NCBI GenBank assembly: GCA_020850315.1
Contig: JADZEY010000030.1
Location: 35,312 to 99,311 of the forward strand
Direction: 5' to 3'
Source: Armatimonadota bacterium
Lineage (GTDB): Bacteria; Bacteroidota; Ignavibacteria; OLB7
DNA length: 64,000 nt
Part shown: in pieces, positions 51,977 through 60,924 of the stretch
Numbering within the stretch: position 1 is the stretch's first letter
How the letters are laid out: every line of letters starts with the position of its first letter
Notes under the pieces: model-generated
Database searches by the model: none
Seen by the model: the letters and a program-made list of their open reading frames with translations, nothing else
What the model was told of the DNA's origin: nothing
Program-made: the position numbers and the translations under genes

Positions 51977-53374
51977 TCACTTCTTTGCTGAAGTCGCCGT
52001 TCCAAATCGGCGTTCCAAACGCATTGCCATGGCCGCGCCAACGGCGCGTGCTTGGTGATTCAGCCGTGCCAGCATGGGGCCGTTGGCCAGCTTGTGGGCC
52101 TGCACTTCATGGCTGATGCGGCTGATTGCAAAACGGTAGTAGCGGCGCGAATACGGGCGTTGGAACTCAAGATCGCGGTCGGTGCTGGCGGCCCATTCGG
52201 GGGGGCTTATCAGCATCGGCTGCACTTGGTTGAACAGCGGTGTTCCGGTGATTGGGTAGGCAACGGTGATGGTGTAGTGGTCGGGGTCGCTCACCTTCAA
52301 GTGGTGGATCGTCTCCAAAATATCCGCCTCCGTTTCCCCGGGATATCCAACCATGATGAACGTGCCGGTCTGGATGCCGTGGCGTTTGCTTAGTTGGATC
52401 ATCTCGCGCACTTGCTCCACTGTCACTCGCCTGTCCATCGCATCAATCACCCGTTGGGATCCGCTTTCGGCACCAATCCAAACGCGGAAACAGCCGCTGG
52501 TTTTTAGCAACTCCACAGCACGCTCGTTCAGTCGGTCGGCACGGGTGATGCACTCGTAGGGGATGCGGATATTCCGCGCCGAAAGCTCGGCAGCAAACCC
52601 CTCCAGCCAGCGATGGTTGATGGTGAACACGTCGTCCACAAACCAAATCGCGTCGGGGTTGTAGCGGTCGCGTATCTGCTCCATCTCATCGGCCACCACC
52701 CGTGGCGAACGCCGCCGGTAGGTTCCGCCGTACACCGCACGGCTGCACCAACGGCAGGTGTACGGGCAGCCCCGCATGGTGCTGATGGAAACAGAGCTTG
52801 CGCCGTGATGCTGCTTCCACGTTTCCAGATACCGCTCCAAGTCAATCCCTTCGCGGAACGGAATCGGCAGATCGTCAATGGAACGGAGCAGCGTTCGCTC
52901 GGCGGTTTGGATAAGTTGGTTATCGCGCAGAAACGCAATGCCCGCAACCTGATCGAACTCCCCCCCTCCCTTCATGCACCGCAGCAGTTCCTCCATTGTC
53001 TGCTCCCCTTCGCCAATGGCCACAACGTCGGCACCATGCTGCAAAAACCGTTCGGCGTGGTGCCGGATTTCCGGCCCACCCAGAACAACTTTTGTTCCAC
53101 GCAACGCGGGCGTTCCCTTGATGAATCCGATAGTCCGAAGCACGTTCAGCTTGGTCATCAAGTTGGTGTAGATGCCGATAACATCGGGGGGATTGTCAAG
53201 CAGATGCTGCTGGAACTGAGGCCATGTTGCGAACGTGGTGTCGAACAGCTCGACAGCAACCCCACGCTGGCGCAACCACGCAGCAATGGAGAGAATGCCC
53301 AGCGGAGGGTACGGCTTCATAATCCGCTGCTCGCGCTGATCCTCGGCCAAAAAATATCCGTGGGTTAATAACAT
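51977..53374 (-). CDS. B12-binding-domain radical SAM protein
   Basis: 465 aa. Residues 1-150 form a cobalamin-binding-like Rossmann domain (YPPLGILSIAAWLRQRGV, DVIGIYTNLMTKLNVL, KVVLGGPEIRHHAERFL, DVVAIGEGEQTMEELL). The radical SAM core starts SISTMRGCPYTCRWCSRAVYG with the CxxxCxxC [4Fe-4S] motif near residue 205, then WFVDDVFTINHRWLEGF, WIGAESGSQRVIDAMDRRVT and GTFIMVGYPGETEADIL. This is the BchE/HpnR-like class, often methyltransferases or ring-forming enzymes acting on lipids, hopanoids or antibiotics. The first domain lacks a clear DxHxxG cobalamin motif, as is common in the class. No neighbouring biosynthetic genes identify the substrate. Confidence 0.85.
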   Translation of the reverse strand: MLLTHGYFLAEDQREQRIMKPYPPLGILSIAAWLRQRGVAVELFDTTFATWPQFQQHLLDNPPDVIGIYTNLMTKLNVLRTIGFIKGTPALRGTKVVLGGPEIRHHAERFLQHGADVVAIGEGEQTMEELLRCMKGGGEFDQVAGIAFLRDNQLIQTAERTLLRSIDDLPIPFREGIDLERYLETWKQHHGASSVSISTMRGCPYTCRWCSRAVYGGTYRRRSPRVVADEMEQIRDRYNPDAIWFVDDVFTINHRWLEGFAAELSARNIRIPYECITRADRLNERAVELLKTSGCFRVWIGAESGSQRVIDAMDRRVTVEQVREMIQLSKRHGIQTGTFIMVGYPGETEADILETIHHLKVSDPDHYTITVAYPITGTPLFNQVQPMLISPPEWAASTDRDLEFQRPYSRRYYRFAISRISHEVQAHKLANGPMLARLNHQARAVGAAMAMRLERRFGTATSAKK

Positions 53375-53776
53375 GGTCGGGAATCAGGTTTCGGGTTTCG
53401 GTAGTCTGGGATCAGAATGTGCTGTCTTTCCCACCACGCTTGGGGGGAACGATCTGCTGCTTGCAGCAAGATCAAGGGGGGCGTGGGTCGGGAATCGGGT
53501 TTCGGGAGTTGGGGATTAGAGGTCGAATGATTTCTCAGGAACATTGGGAGATGGGCTGCCGCCGCTGCTTCGCGGTGCTTCGTCGAAGACTCCTTGTCGA
53601 AGACCCCGACCATTCGGGGCAATGACAACACCCTTGAAGGATCAATGACCAATGACGAAGGACCAATGCCCCAAAACCAACCCTCTCCTTGCAACTGACC
53701 ACTGACCACTGACCACTGACCACTCCCCAATAACCCCACTCCTCCCTCCAACGTTTCCTCCCTCAACGCTCTTTCA
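53375..53776. repeat. Repeat-rich intergenic region (CTGACCA heptads, CCCCGAC repeats)
   Basis: 53692-53724 is a run of CTGACCA heptads like that at 41898. 53577-53628 carries CTTGTCGAAG...CCCCGACcatTCGGGGCAATGAC, related to 23650-23735 and 48214-48268. GTTTCGGGA/TCGGGAATC repeats occur near 53380-53510. Frames across it translate to low-complexity sequence; no gene. Confidence 0.75.
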
Positions 53777-55012
53777 CTATTTCTTCTTTTTCTTTGGCTT
53801 CGGCTTCGGCGGCGGGGCTGGTTTGGGTGAAGCCGTTTTGTACGGGCAGGGGGCGGTGTCCAGCGTAATCGTTATGGTGGGATATTCGGTTGGGTTGCTG
53901 GTATTGCCGCGTGCGACCATCACCCGCACTGCTTGCTCAATATCTTTTGCACAGATGCGGATTGTTTGGCCATCGCGCAGCACCGTCCCATCGGCCAGCG
54001 CGGCCCACGATTGGCTTCCGGTAAGGTTGTTTGGTGTCACCATCACAACGCCCCCTTCGGGGATTTCCTGCACGGTGATGGTATGGAAACTTACCGCAAT
54101 CGGAGCCGACTCCAGCCTTGCTGTTCCGCCACGCGGCATGAAATACTCATACTCATTCTTCCGCCAGATTGAGCCGTGATCGGGAAGGGGCGAAAGGGTG
54201 CGTTTGGAGATAGCAACGGCAAAACGGATCATCAAATCTTGCAGGTCGGGGAAGAGCTTGCGCAGATACTCCATCTGCTCATCGGGGGCTATCGGCATTC
54301 CGCGCAGAATCTCCATCGGCTTGCTCCCTTGCGATTCCAGAAACGCCCAGAAGTAGTAAGTATGCGGCCCCATTTCGGTGATTGATTTCCCCAACGCTGC
54401 GGCAAATCCAATCTGAAGTTTTGGCAGCCGTTCCCCCCACTGTGGTAGCTCGTACACCTTGCTGGCCATCCAATCGGCAATGCCCCTGGTGTACCACTGG
54501 GATTCTTCGATGGTGGAGCGCCCTTCTTCGGTCAAATCGTGATCGTTCCACTGCTGAACGCCAATGGCGGTCGCATGTGTAATGAAGTAGCGAGTGCTTC
54601 CTTGCGAGTACTCCTCGTGTCCGCTGGGGTGGCGGCGCAGGGTGATTCGGCAAACGTCAGCTTCGTCTTGGGCCGCCACGCCCCCGTCGCTGGTTTCGGG
54701 AAGCTCGGCTTCGCGATCCCGGGCGATTTCAAGTTCTGGGTGGTCATCGTCCGCTTTTTCATCAACCAGATCAATGAACAGCGTGGGCATTGCCCAGTTT
54801 GGGCCGCAGAGTTTTGCGTAGCGTTCCAGCGATGCAATGGCCGCCTCGCGCGCGGGCTTCAGCAACGCCGCACGCTGCGCCGCAACGCGAATCAGGTGTT
54901 GCTTCCCAGCAGCAGTGAAACCAACAACGGTTTCCTGCGCGCTGGCCGCCGCCGGAATCAGTAGAAAAAGTGCGGCAACCCAATGCCGCCGGAAGGTGCA
55001 GAAGTTCATCAT
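53777..55012 (-). CDS. Secreted protein, degenerate peptidase-MA-like
   Basis: 411 aa with a signal peptide (cleavage after ASAQ, about residue 26). Not firmly recognised. The middle resembles the layout of gluzincin peptidase-MA proteins: a strand RYFITHATAIGVQQWN where HExxH would be expected, then SQWYTRGIADWMASKVYE matching the usual 'W...GiA.y' helix, and a later MEYLRKLFPDLQD. The catalytic Glu and second His are absent, so if related it is probably inactive. The C-terminal third is beta-rich (FHTITVQEIPEGGVVMVTP) and the protein ends in a Pro/Lys tail (PPPKPKPKKKKK). Confidence 0.5.
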   Translation of the reverse strand: MMNFCTFRRHWVAALFLLIPAAASAQETVVGFTAAGKQHLIRVAAQRAALLKPAREAAIASLERYAKLCGPNWAMPTLFIDLVDEKADDDHPELEIARDREAELPETSDGGVAAQDEADVCRITLRRHPSGHEEYSQGSTRYFITHATAIGVQQWNDHDLTEEGRSTIEESQWYTRGIADWMASKVYELPQWGERLPKLQIGFAAALGKSITEMGPHTYYFWAFLESQGSKPMEILRGMPIAPDEQMEYLRKLFPDLQDLMIRFAVAISKRTLSPLPDHGSIWRKNEYEYFMPRGGTARLESAPIAVSFHTITVQEIPEGGVVMVTPNNLTGSQSWAALADGTVLRDGQTIRICAKDIEQAVRVMVARGNTSNPTEYPTITITLDTAPCPYKTASPKPAPPPKPKPKKKKK

Positions 55013-55087
55013 ACGCGATCAGCCTTCCCCGACAAGCGTTCGGGATTGTGGCTTATTGGGTGCTTCGAAGAAGGTTATCCTTGAAGA

Positions 55088-55894
55088 TTATCCTTGAGGA
55101 TCATCCTTCAGCAAGCAGTGGAGCAACGTGTGGTCGCCAAGCCGATTAAACGGGAAAACCCCCATCAATCGTTCCTCGGCTGGGAACAACCACCGGAACA
55201 ACCGCTGGTGACGGTGGTACCAATTCCGCATCAGCGTTGGCGGTGTTGTTAGCCCGATTGCTGCAATGGTACGGAACCGGAAGCGTTTACCGAACGCCCG
55301 TTTCACTTTCCAGACTGGATGGAACCACGTTCGGACGGCTTCTCCATCGCCAATGTGCGCCGCCACGCCCCCGCGCCGCAGCCGTTGCACCGCCATCTTG
55401 AACCGCCCACGCAAAGCGAAGCCAACAAGCTCCATCAGGCAGATCGGGTTCATCAGCACCACCATCGCCCCACCACCCGGGCGCAGCAGCCGTGCAACGG
55501 CATCTGGGAAAAAGCTGAGATCAGGAAGGCAGTTTAGGCCGTCAAAATTGGAGAAGATCAGATCAAATCCTGGGTGGCCCGGCGGCAGTTCCAACGAACT
55601 TAGATCCTGCAGCCGAAGCTGCTGAAACGTGATGGTTGCCCCAGCAGAGTGTGCTTTTTCGGAAGCAACATCCAACATCCCGATGGAGATGTCGGTGGCT
55701 GTGACGTTCGCGCCGCGTGTGGCCATCCAGAGTGCATCTTCGCCAGTTCCGCAATTCAATTCCAACACACGCATCCCGGGGCGGATAAGTGGCTCCAAGT
55801 ATCGGTACACAAGCTCCCGCTGCCGCCGCCCCAGCGGGGTGTCGGTAAAATCAGCATCGTAGCGGTAGGCAACGGGATCGAAGGGAGCAGGCAT
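55088..55894 (-). CDS. SAM-dependent methyltransferase
   Basis: 268 aa from the ATG at 55894; the track's longer start runs into the neighbouring gene. Class I Rossmann methyltransferase: motif I VLELNCGTGEDALWMATRG, motif II ATDISIGMLDVASEKA, motif IV FDLIFSNFDGLNCL, post-motif ARLLRPGGGAMVVLMNP. The C-terminal 110 residues (WFHPVWKVKRAFGKRFRFR, NWYHRHQRLFRWLFPAEERL) form a basic lid of a kind seen in small-molecule methyltransferases. It lies 64 bp downstream of the ATP-grasp ligase on the same strand, suggesting a joint small-molecule or polyamine-type pathway; the substrate is unknown. Confidence 0.8.
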   Translation of the reverse strand: MPAPFDPVAYRYDADFTDTPLGRRQRELVYRYLEPLIRPGMRVLELNCGTGEDALWMATRGANVTATDISIGMLDVASEKAHSAGATITFQQLRLQDLSSLELPPGHPGFDLIFSNFDGLNCLPDLSFFPDAVARLLRPGGGAMVVLMNPICLMELVGFALRGRFKMAVQRLRRGGVAAHIGDGEAVRTWFHPVWKVKRAFGKRFRFRTIAAIGLTTPPTLMRNWYHRHQRLFRWLFPAEERLMGVFPFNRLGDHTLLHCLLKDDPQG

Positions 55895-55958
55895 GGGAAA
55901 GGAGAGTGTGTGTTCGGGAATGAAGGATATTGAATGATGGATGGAAGTTTGGATATCG

Positions 55959-57206
55959 CTACACCCGCACAAACGTTGGTGCAACAACGGCAGAATAGTC
56001 GGTGGCCTGTTTGCTGAGTCTGGTGAAAATCCCAGCGGGCTGGCCAGCAATGACATAAACGCCAAAGTTTGGCACTGCCTGATCTACCAACTGGGGCTGG
56101 AAATACCGTTGTGCAATCCAACGCTCAGGAACCGATTCCCGCAGCGATGCTGCCCAGATAGTTTCGCTGACTTGCGGCCCAATTATCACTTCATCGCCCT
56201 CGCATCCATAATCCGATTTCAGCACCCAGTCGTCGCGTTGTGGCATTCCAAGCGGCATATCATCTAAGCGTCGTGTTTCCGGCAAATATGTTCGGATAGC
56301 CTGCTGCGTGGCCTCGGAAAATCGTTCTATCTGATCCCAAAAAAATGCCATTGATAATTTATTCTGTGTCAGCACCGATCCAAACGGATTTATTACGGCA
56401 ACATATCCTTCAGCATCAGCTTCCAATAGCGGAAGCAGCTGTTTGCTGAGCGGGTCGGGATCGTTAAATGGTTCTTCATCCAGCCAAATTGGTAATCGTT
56501 CTCCCCACCAATCGGTTTTGTAATGGCGAATTATCACTTGAATTGGAATACCGAACAGAGTAATGTTCCCATTAGTCAATCGGCCTAAATTGTAGGGTGA
56601 GCCAAGCACCACACGATATCCACGTTTTTGAAACCATTGTTGGTACAGCGCAATCATTGAAAGATCTTCGGGGAGATCGGTCGGATATAAAATTCCGATG
56701 GTTGGCGGTAGCGAAGCCGCAGTGGGATGCAATGATGCTGCACAGGTCGCAATCATCTGAGCAAAATGTTCTTCAAACTGAGCATTCGGGTTAAGTAATG
56801 TTGGGTGAAAATGGTGCAATAATTGATTGATAATAACGGTTTCCGCTTCGCCGCTTGGGGTGTCGCTGTTCATCTCGCAAAAATTGATGCTGCCATCTTC
56901 CAACACAAAACAATCAATCCGAGCAATGCCGTGCCAACGTCCCCCCGAAGCCAGCCACATGCCACGTTGAAATGGGGTTAAGTGGAAATAATTATCAAGC
57001 AATTCAGGTTCGTTCCAGACAATTCTTGCTAACTCATCGTGCATCAGGGCGATTGCTTTTGCGGCAAGGTAAAGCCGGTCGAACATCACACTATCCAGCA
57101 CCACTGGCGATAACTGAAACCTCTCCACACCGTTCAACCAAGGGTCGCTGATGATATTGGTGGCCACCAACTGGCGGGCAAAATCGTTGTAGCTGAGGTT
57201 GTTCAT
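55959..57206 (-). CDS. Glutathionylspermidine synthase-family ATP-grasp ligase
   Basis: 415 aa. Matches the circularly permuted pre-ATP-grasp/ATP-grasp arrangement of the GSP_synth family: GIARIDCFVLEDGSINFCEM, NSDTPSGEAETVI, IGILYPTDLPED, VIIRHYKTDWWGERLP, VAVINPFGSVLTQNKLSMAF, and ATP-binding WVLKSDYGCEGDEVIIG, then WIAQRYFQPQ. Family members join an amine to a carboxylate (for example spermidine to glutathione, or unknown peptide substrates). The usual N-terminal amidase of bifunctional GspS is absent, as in most free-standing homologues. Paired with the methyltransferase; divergent from the STAND NTPase. Confidence 0.8.
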   Translation of the reverse strand: MNNLSYNDFARQLVATNIISDPWLNGVERFQLSPVVLDSVMFDRLYLAAKAIALMHDELARIVWNEPELLDNYFHLTPFQRGMWLASGGRWHGIARIDCFVLEDGSINFCEMNSDTPSGEAETVIINQLLHHFHPTLLNPNAQFEEHFAQMIATCAASLHPTAASLPPTIGILYPTDLPEDLSMIALYQQWFQKRGYRVVLGSPYNLGRLTNGNITLFGIPIQVIIRHYKTDWWGERLPIWLDEEPFNDPDPLSKQLLPLLEADAEGYVAVINPFGSVLTQNKLSMAFFWDQIERFSEATQQAIRTYLPETRRLDDMPLGMPQRDDWVLKSDYGCEGDEVIIGPQVSETIWAASLRESVPERWIAQRYFQPQLVDQAVPNFGVYVIAGQPAGIFTRLSKQATDYSAVVAPTFVRV

Positions 57207-57417
57207 AGTAGCGATTGTTGGATTTTTGCCTGAAAAAGCAATACGGCAGCGGCAGACATAAGCCGTACCAGAATTTACCTGCTTACTTTTCTACAAGCAT
57301 TCTGTAAAGGTTACGCCTATGTTCCGTGCTATTTTCAGCAAGATACTCCGCTCAAGGATACGCAGGAGTGTCGCTGAATCTGTTATGTTGTTGCCGTAAA
57401 TATCCTTGTAACCTGCC

Positions 57418-59985
57418 ATGCACTACGCGCCATTAGTTGATCTTGTTCATAACGCCAAGCTCCCTTTTATTGGCAGAGAGGAAGAGCGTGCCCAGCTGCA
57501 TCAGTTTTGGGAGGATGTAGAATCCCAACAGCGATTGGTAGTTGGGCTTCTGGTAGGAGAAGCAGGGATAGGAAAAAGCACGCTGTTAGAACAATTTTTG
57601 AGCGAATTAGGGGATGACTGCACCCTCCTTCATATTCGATTTATCCCCGGAGCATCCACCTCCCCAATACGGGCAATAGCGCGTGCAGTGGCCAGCTACC
57701 TTTCGGGTGGAATGCTGCATCCTGCAAGTGATCTTAGCGAAACTTTGATAGAAATAGCCGCAACCAAACGGCTACTGATTGTTTTGGAAGATATTCATTT
57801 GCTATCAGATGAAGGGCTTGGCCAACTATTAGCATTGCTTGCTACGCTACGCACAACACCGCTGGCTCTGCTGTGCTTATCGCGCCCCTTGCCGATCGAA
57901 ACAATGCAGCAACTATCGGCAGTGGTGGATTGCACAATTGTGCTGCATGGATTGCAGCCTGCAGAGGTCTCTACGCTGTGGCATCGGCTGTTTAGTGAAT
58001 ACCCCTCATCAGCCATTGTAAACTCCATCACTGCCGCCACGGTAGGAAATCCATTAGTGATACGCTCAGGGTTGCTGCGGGCATTACACAACAACGCAAT
58101 CTCCCCCATAATTCGTCCTCAGCAGGTTGCCGTGGTGGTACACCTGCAAGATTTTCAGCAATTGCTACTGGATAGCACCCGCTCGATCTCCGGTGTGATT
58201 ACTCAACACCTTGCAAAAGGTGCGTTGCGGCAACTCCAAGCGTTAGCCACGTTGGGAGAGGTTTTTTCCATTGAGGCAGCCAACATTGTCACATCGAATA
58301 TTAGTTCCTTGTTAGCGGAATTTCAGCAGCGTGGAATACTTGCTGTTGCTCCTGCAGCTCATACCTCATTGATTCCTACCCATTCTTCACTCCCTCAACT
58401 ATTGGCTTTCAGCCATACGATATTGCATCGTGAACTTCTGAACGATGCCACGCCAGATTCAGCAGCATTGCTTGCAGTTTTTGGTGCAAAAACTCCGTTA
58501 TACTCCACAACTCCATTTTCTCTGATCGCAGCCGCTACCGACCTGAATACGTTGACATCGGAGCTGTTACTACAGGCTTTGGAAGGGATCCATTTTTATT
58601 TAGGGTCAATTTTTGCATCGGATGATTGGCGGCTTTCCGAACTCTTGTTGTTAGCTGCCGAGAAAGTGCTGGCTGCAATTCGTGATGACCCTAATAATAT
58701 CAGTCTAACAGAAGCGCGAATTTCGTTGGTAATGCTGCAGATGGAACGTAGCTCACGCCTGCATGATCTTCAGCTGTATAGCGATCAGATGTCTGATCTG
58801 ATACGACTAACATCGTCCACTCTTCCTGCTTCGTTGCAGCATTACCGCCTTGTTGGGAAATCTGCAAAGGCGCGACATATAGCATTTCACCAACCGGAAG
58901 AATTGCTTGCAGCGATTAATGAATTATATGACGAAGCACGGCAATGGAAGTCGCAGCACCTCCGTGGCCAGCAGTATCCCGTCGGATTTAAAACTACGCT
59001 TGTGGCGTTACTGGCATTAGCAAGGCGCTGTCGCCATCATGAAGTAATCTACTGGGCTGCCGAGCATTTAGAAACAGTGCTGGAGTCATTAGACTTGCAT
59101 GATCCGGTAGAGATAGAGGAATACACCGAAACCCTTCCGTTTATTTTGTTCGTGCGACGTTCGGAAGCTGAATTCCAGAAACGCATAGCAACCCTTCAGC
59201 GGCTGGAATCGTTTGGCCCGCTACCAACCACGTTGCTGGCAACCAAAGGACACCTACTTGTTATTGCAGGCCAAGCAGTACAAGGATTGAGCATATTGGA
59301 GCAAGTGCTCGGTAGGCTGCAAAAGAATCAACAATTTGTGCATCTCATCAGTGCTGTTGGGTCATGGTGTTTGGCGCAGGGAATGATCGGAAAACCATTG
59401 CAGAAGACCATAGAAAATGCTGCCTTGCTGTTGCGTGATGTCCCCCCTAGTTTCCCGAACATGGCTGTTGATACTGCCATTGCCACAACTGCTATCCTAT
59501 CGTACAATATCGAGGATCAGCATAAGGTGGAAGAATTGCTGCCGAGAGTAGAAAAACAGGCTAATACAAAAGTACTCCGTTATTTTGCCACTGTTCGTCA
59601 TGATAGCTATGCCATTACTGAGCTTGCTCCTCCATCAGAAGAAGAGAACGATTTATACATAATTGTGGCAGCTGTATTTCAATCAACAGCACTGACTCCA
59701 TTACTGGAAACAGCTATCATAGAAAAATTGAAAATGGAAATTGTGGAAGCAACAGATTTACTCCATTTTCGTGATCTTCTGCATTGTGTGGAGTGGATGG
59801 TACAACACTCCTATCCATGCCAGAAACGTATCCTTCCTGTAGCCACAGAAGAGGCTCGAAAATGGCTGCGTTGGCTCTATCAACATGAATTATTTACCTA
59901 CGCAAATGCCTTGGTTGTTCGCTTCGGTGGGCTGATACCAGAAATGAAAAAGGAAATGGAATTACTTGCCTTACGCAGAATTTGA
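57418..59985 (+). CDS. STAND-type AAA_16 ATPase with helical-repeat tail
   Basis: 855 aa. The N-terminus KLPFIGREEERAQLHQFW is the entry of AAA_16/BREX-like ATPase domains; Walker A GEAGIGKSTLLEQF at 48-61; Walker B RLLIVLEDIHLL near 120; sensor LALLCLSRPLP. After about residue 300 the rest is alpha-helical, TPR-like and weakly repetitive (LLAAINELYDEARQWKSQ, EVIYWAAEHLETVLESLD). Homologues usually end in a LuxR-type HTH (MalT/LAL regulators) or begin with a cyclase or kinase; here no effector domain is present at either end. The last codons LLALRRI lie inside a dispersed repeat. The codon where other copies have a TAA stop is TTA here, so the natural end is altered by the repeat. Confidence 0.75.
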   Translation: MHYAPLVDLVHNAKLPFIGREEERAQLHQFWEDVESQQRLVVGLLVGEAGIGKSTLLEQFLSELGDDCTLLHIRFIPGASTSPIRAIARAVASYLSGGMLHPASDLSETLIEIAATKRLLIVLEDIHLLSDEGLGQLLALLATLRTTPLALLCLSRPLPIETMQQLSAVVDCTIVLHGLQPAEVSTLWHRLFSEYPSSAIVNSITAATVGNPLVIRSGLLRALHNNAISPIIRPQQVAVVVHLQDFQQLLLDSTRSISGVITQHLAKGALRQLQALATLGEVFSIEAANIVTSNISSLLAEFQQRGILAVAPAAHTSLIPTHSSLPQLLAFSHTILHRELLNDATPDSAALLAVFGAKTPLYSTTPFSLIAAATDLNTLTSELLLQALEGIHFYLGSIFASDDWRLSELLLLAAEKVLAAIRDDPNNISLTEARISLVMLQMERSSRLHDLQLYSDQMSDLIRLTSSTLPASLQHYRLVGKSAKARHIAFHQPEELLAAINELYDEARQWKSQHLRGQQYPVGFKTTLVALLALARRCRHHEVIYWAAEHLETVLESLDLHDPVEIEEYTETLPFILFVRRSEAEFQKRIATLQRLESFGPLPTTLLATKGHLLVIAGQAVQGLSILEQVLGRLQKNQQFVHLISAVGSWCLAQGMIGKPLQKTIENAALLLRDVPPSFPNMAVDTAIATTAILSYNIEDQHKVEELLPRVEKQANTKVLRYFATVRHDSYAITELAPPSEEENDLYIIVAAVFQSTALTPLLETAIIEKLKMEIVEATDLLHFRDLLHCVEWMVQHSYPCQKRILPVATEEARKWLRWLYQHELFTYANALVVRFGGLIPEMKKEMELLALRRI

Positions 59986-60112
59986 ACGGTGAAAACTTGC
60001 TTGTTCGGTGGCTTGGCCAATACTACAACGGAGATCAGTATAAGCAGAGGGTATGTTCCGGTGGAACACCGAGACACTGCAATTCCCAATCTCTATCACG
60101 ATTGTGCGTAAG
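59962..60112 (+). repeat. CTTACGCA-family element, copy B, complete with terminal inverted repeats
   Basis: Begins TTACTTGCCTTACGCAGAAT and ends CACGATTGTGCGTAAG. CTTACGCA (59970-59977) and TGCGTAAG (60105-60112) form 8-bp terminal inverted repeats 143 bp apart. Internal GTTCGG and TGTTCCGGTGGAACACC match copy A. Confidence 0.75.
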
Positions 60113-60163
60113 TCAGGGAATAATGGAGTTTGCACAAGGCCAACATCTGCGCTGCCGATACCG

Positions 60164-60697
60164 CTATCCATTTTTTGGCTCCCAGACTTCAGTAAGAACA
60201 GAATCCCACGGGAACTTAAATTCATCGGCAGGATCGTAGGGAAGCGTTTGGAAATTGACGACGATTGTTTCCGGCTGGCTAAGTGCTTTCCATCCGTGCA
60301 TCACGCCGGGGGGGATTAAAATTAGGGCAGGGCGTTGGATGCCGATAATGAAGCTGTTGACCTCCCCAAATGTTGGCGAATCTTGGCGAACATCGGCGCA
60401 CACCACCTGCATTTTTCCACGGGTTACGGTGAACTGGTCGGTGTGAAGTTCGTGCAGATGCCAGCACTTCACCACACCGTAATCGGTGGCCGATTGGTAG
60501 GCATGTTGCGGAACTGCCAGCCCTTCCGATTCCACCCAGGGTAAACTCCACAACTCAATCACATCGCCACGCCCATCCACAATGGTTTTCAACTGCTTAA
60601 ACCGTACGCCGCTGATTGTTGGCCCATTAAACGTTGAGCGTTGGCGGAAAGGGATGTGGAGCAAATCCTCCACAGTAATTTCTGATGGTCGTTTCAT
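60164..60697 (-). CDS. RmlC-like cupin (dTDP-4-dehydrorhamnose 3,5-epimerase family)
   Basis: 177 aa from the ATG at 60697; the 25 upstream codons of the track are not conserved-looking. Cupin barrel: GVRFKQLKTIVDGRGDVIEL, GVVKCWHLHELHTDQFTVTR, GKMQVVCADVRQDSPTFGEV, LILIPPGVMHGWKAL and a C-terminal PYDPADEFKFPWDS. The HLHxxHTD and PPGxxHGW motifs are those of RmlC-type sugar epimerases and their ketoisomerase relatives (FdtA-type). No other dTDP-sugar genes are nearby, so the exact sugar nucleotide is unknown. Divergent from the second YadA-head-like gene. Confidence 0.78.
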   Translation of the reverse strand: MKRPSEITVEDLLHIPFRQRSTFNGPTISGVRFKQLKTIVDGRGDVIELWSLPWVESEGLAVPQHAYQSATDYGVVKCWHLHELHTDQFTVTRGKMQVVCADVRQDSPTFGEVNSFIIGIQRPALILIPPGVMHGWKALSQPETIVVNFQTLPYDPADEFKFPWDSVLTEVWEPKNG

Positions 60698-60924
60698 GGC
60701 GGCAATATAGGCCAAAGGAAGCGCAACTGCCGTTTCCCGGTTCTCCTGCTTATGCTGGGCTTGTTGAAGCATTCTGCTGAAGTGGAACCAGTAGCATCAC
60801 CAGCTTAGGTGAGGGCAGGCAGCAAATCGCCGAATATTTTCCCCTTTGCCATCTCACATCATTCCCCCATTTTTGCGCCGATTTTCCAAACAAGTAGTGC
60901 TTGTACCACTTCCTCAGACTCAAC

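Noticed and set aside
59962-60112. Integron attC site / gene cassette
   Set aside because: The element starts at stop codons and has inverted ends, but the RYYYAAC and GTTRRRY core sites do not match, and the genes lie in different orientations far apart with no integrase seen.
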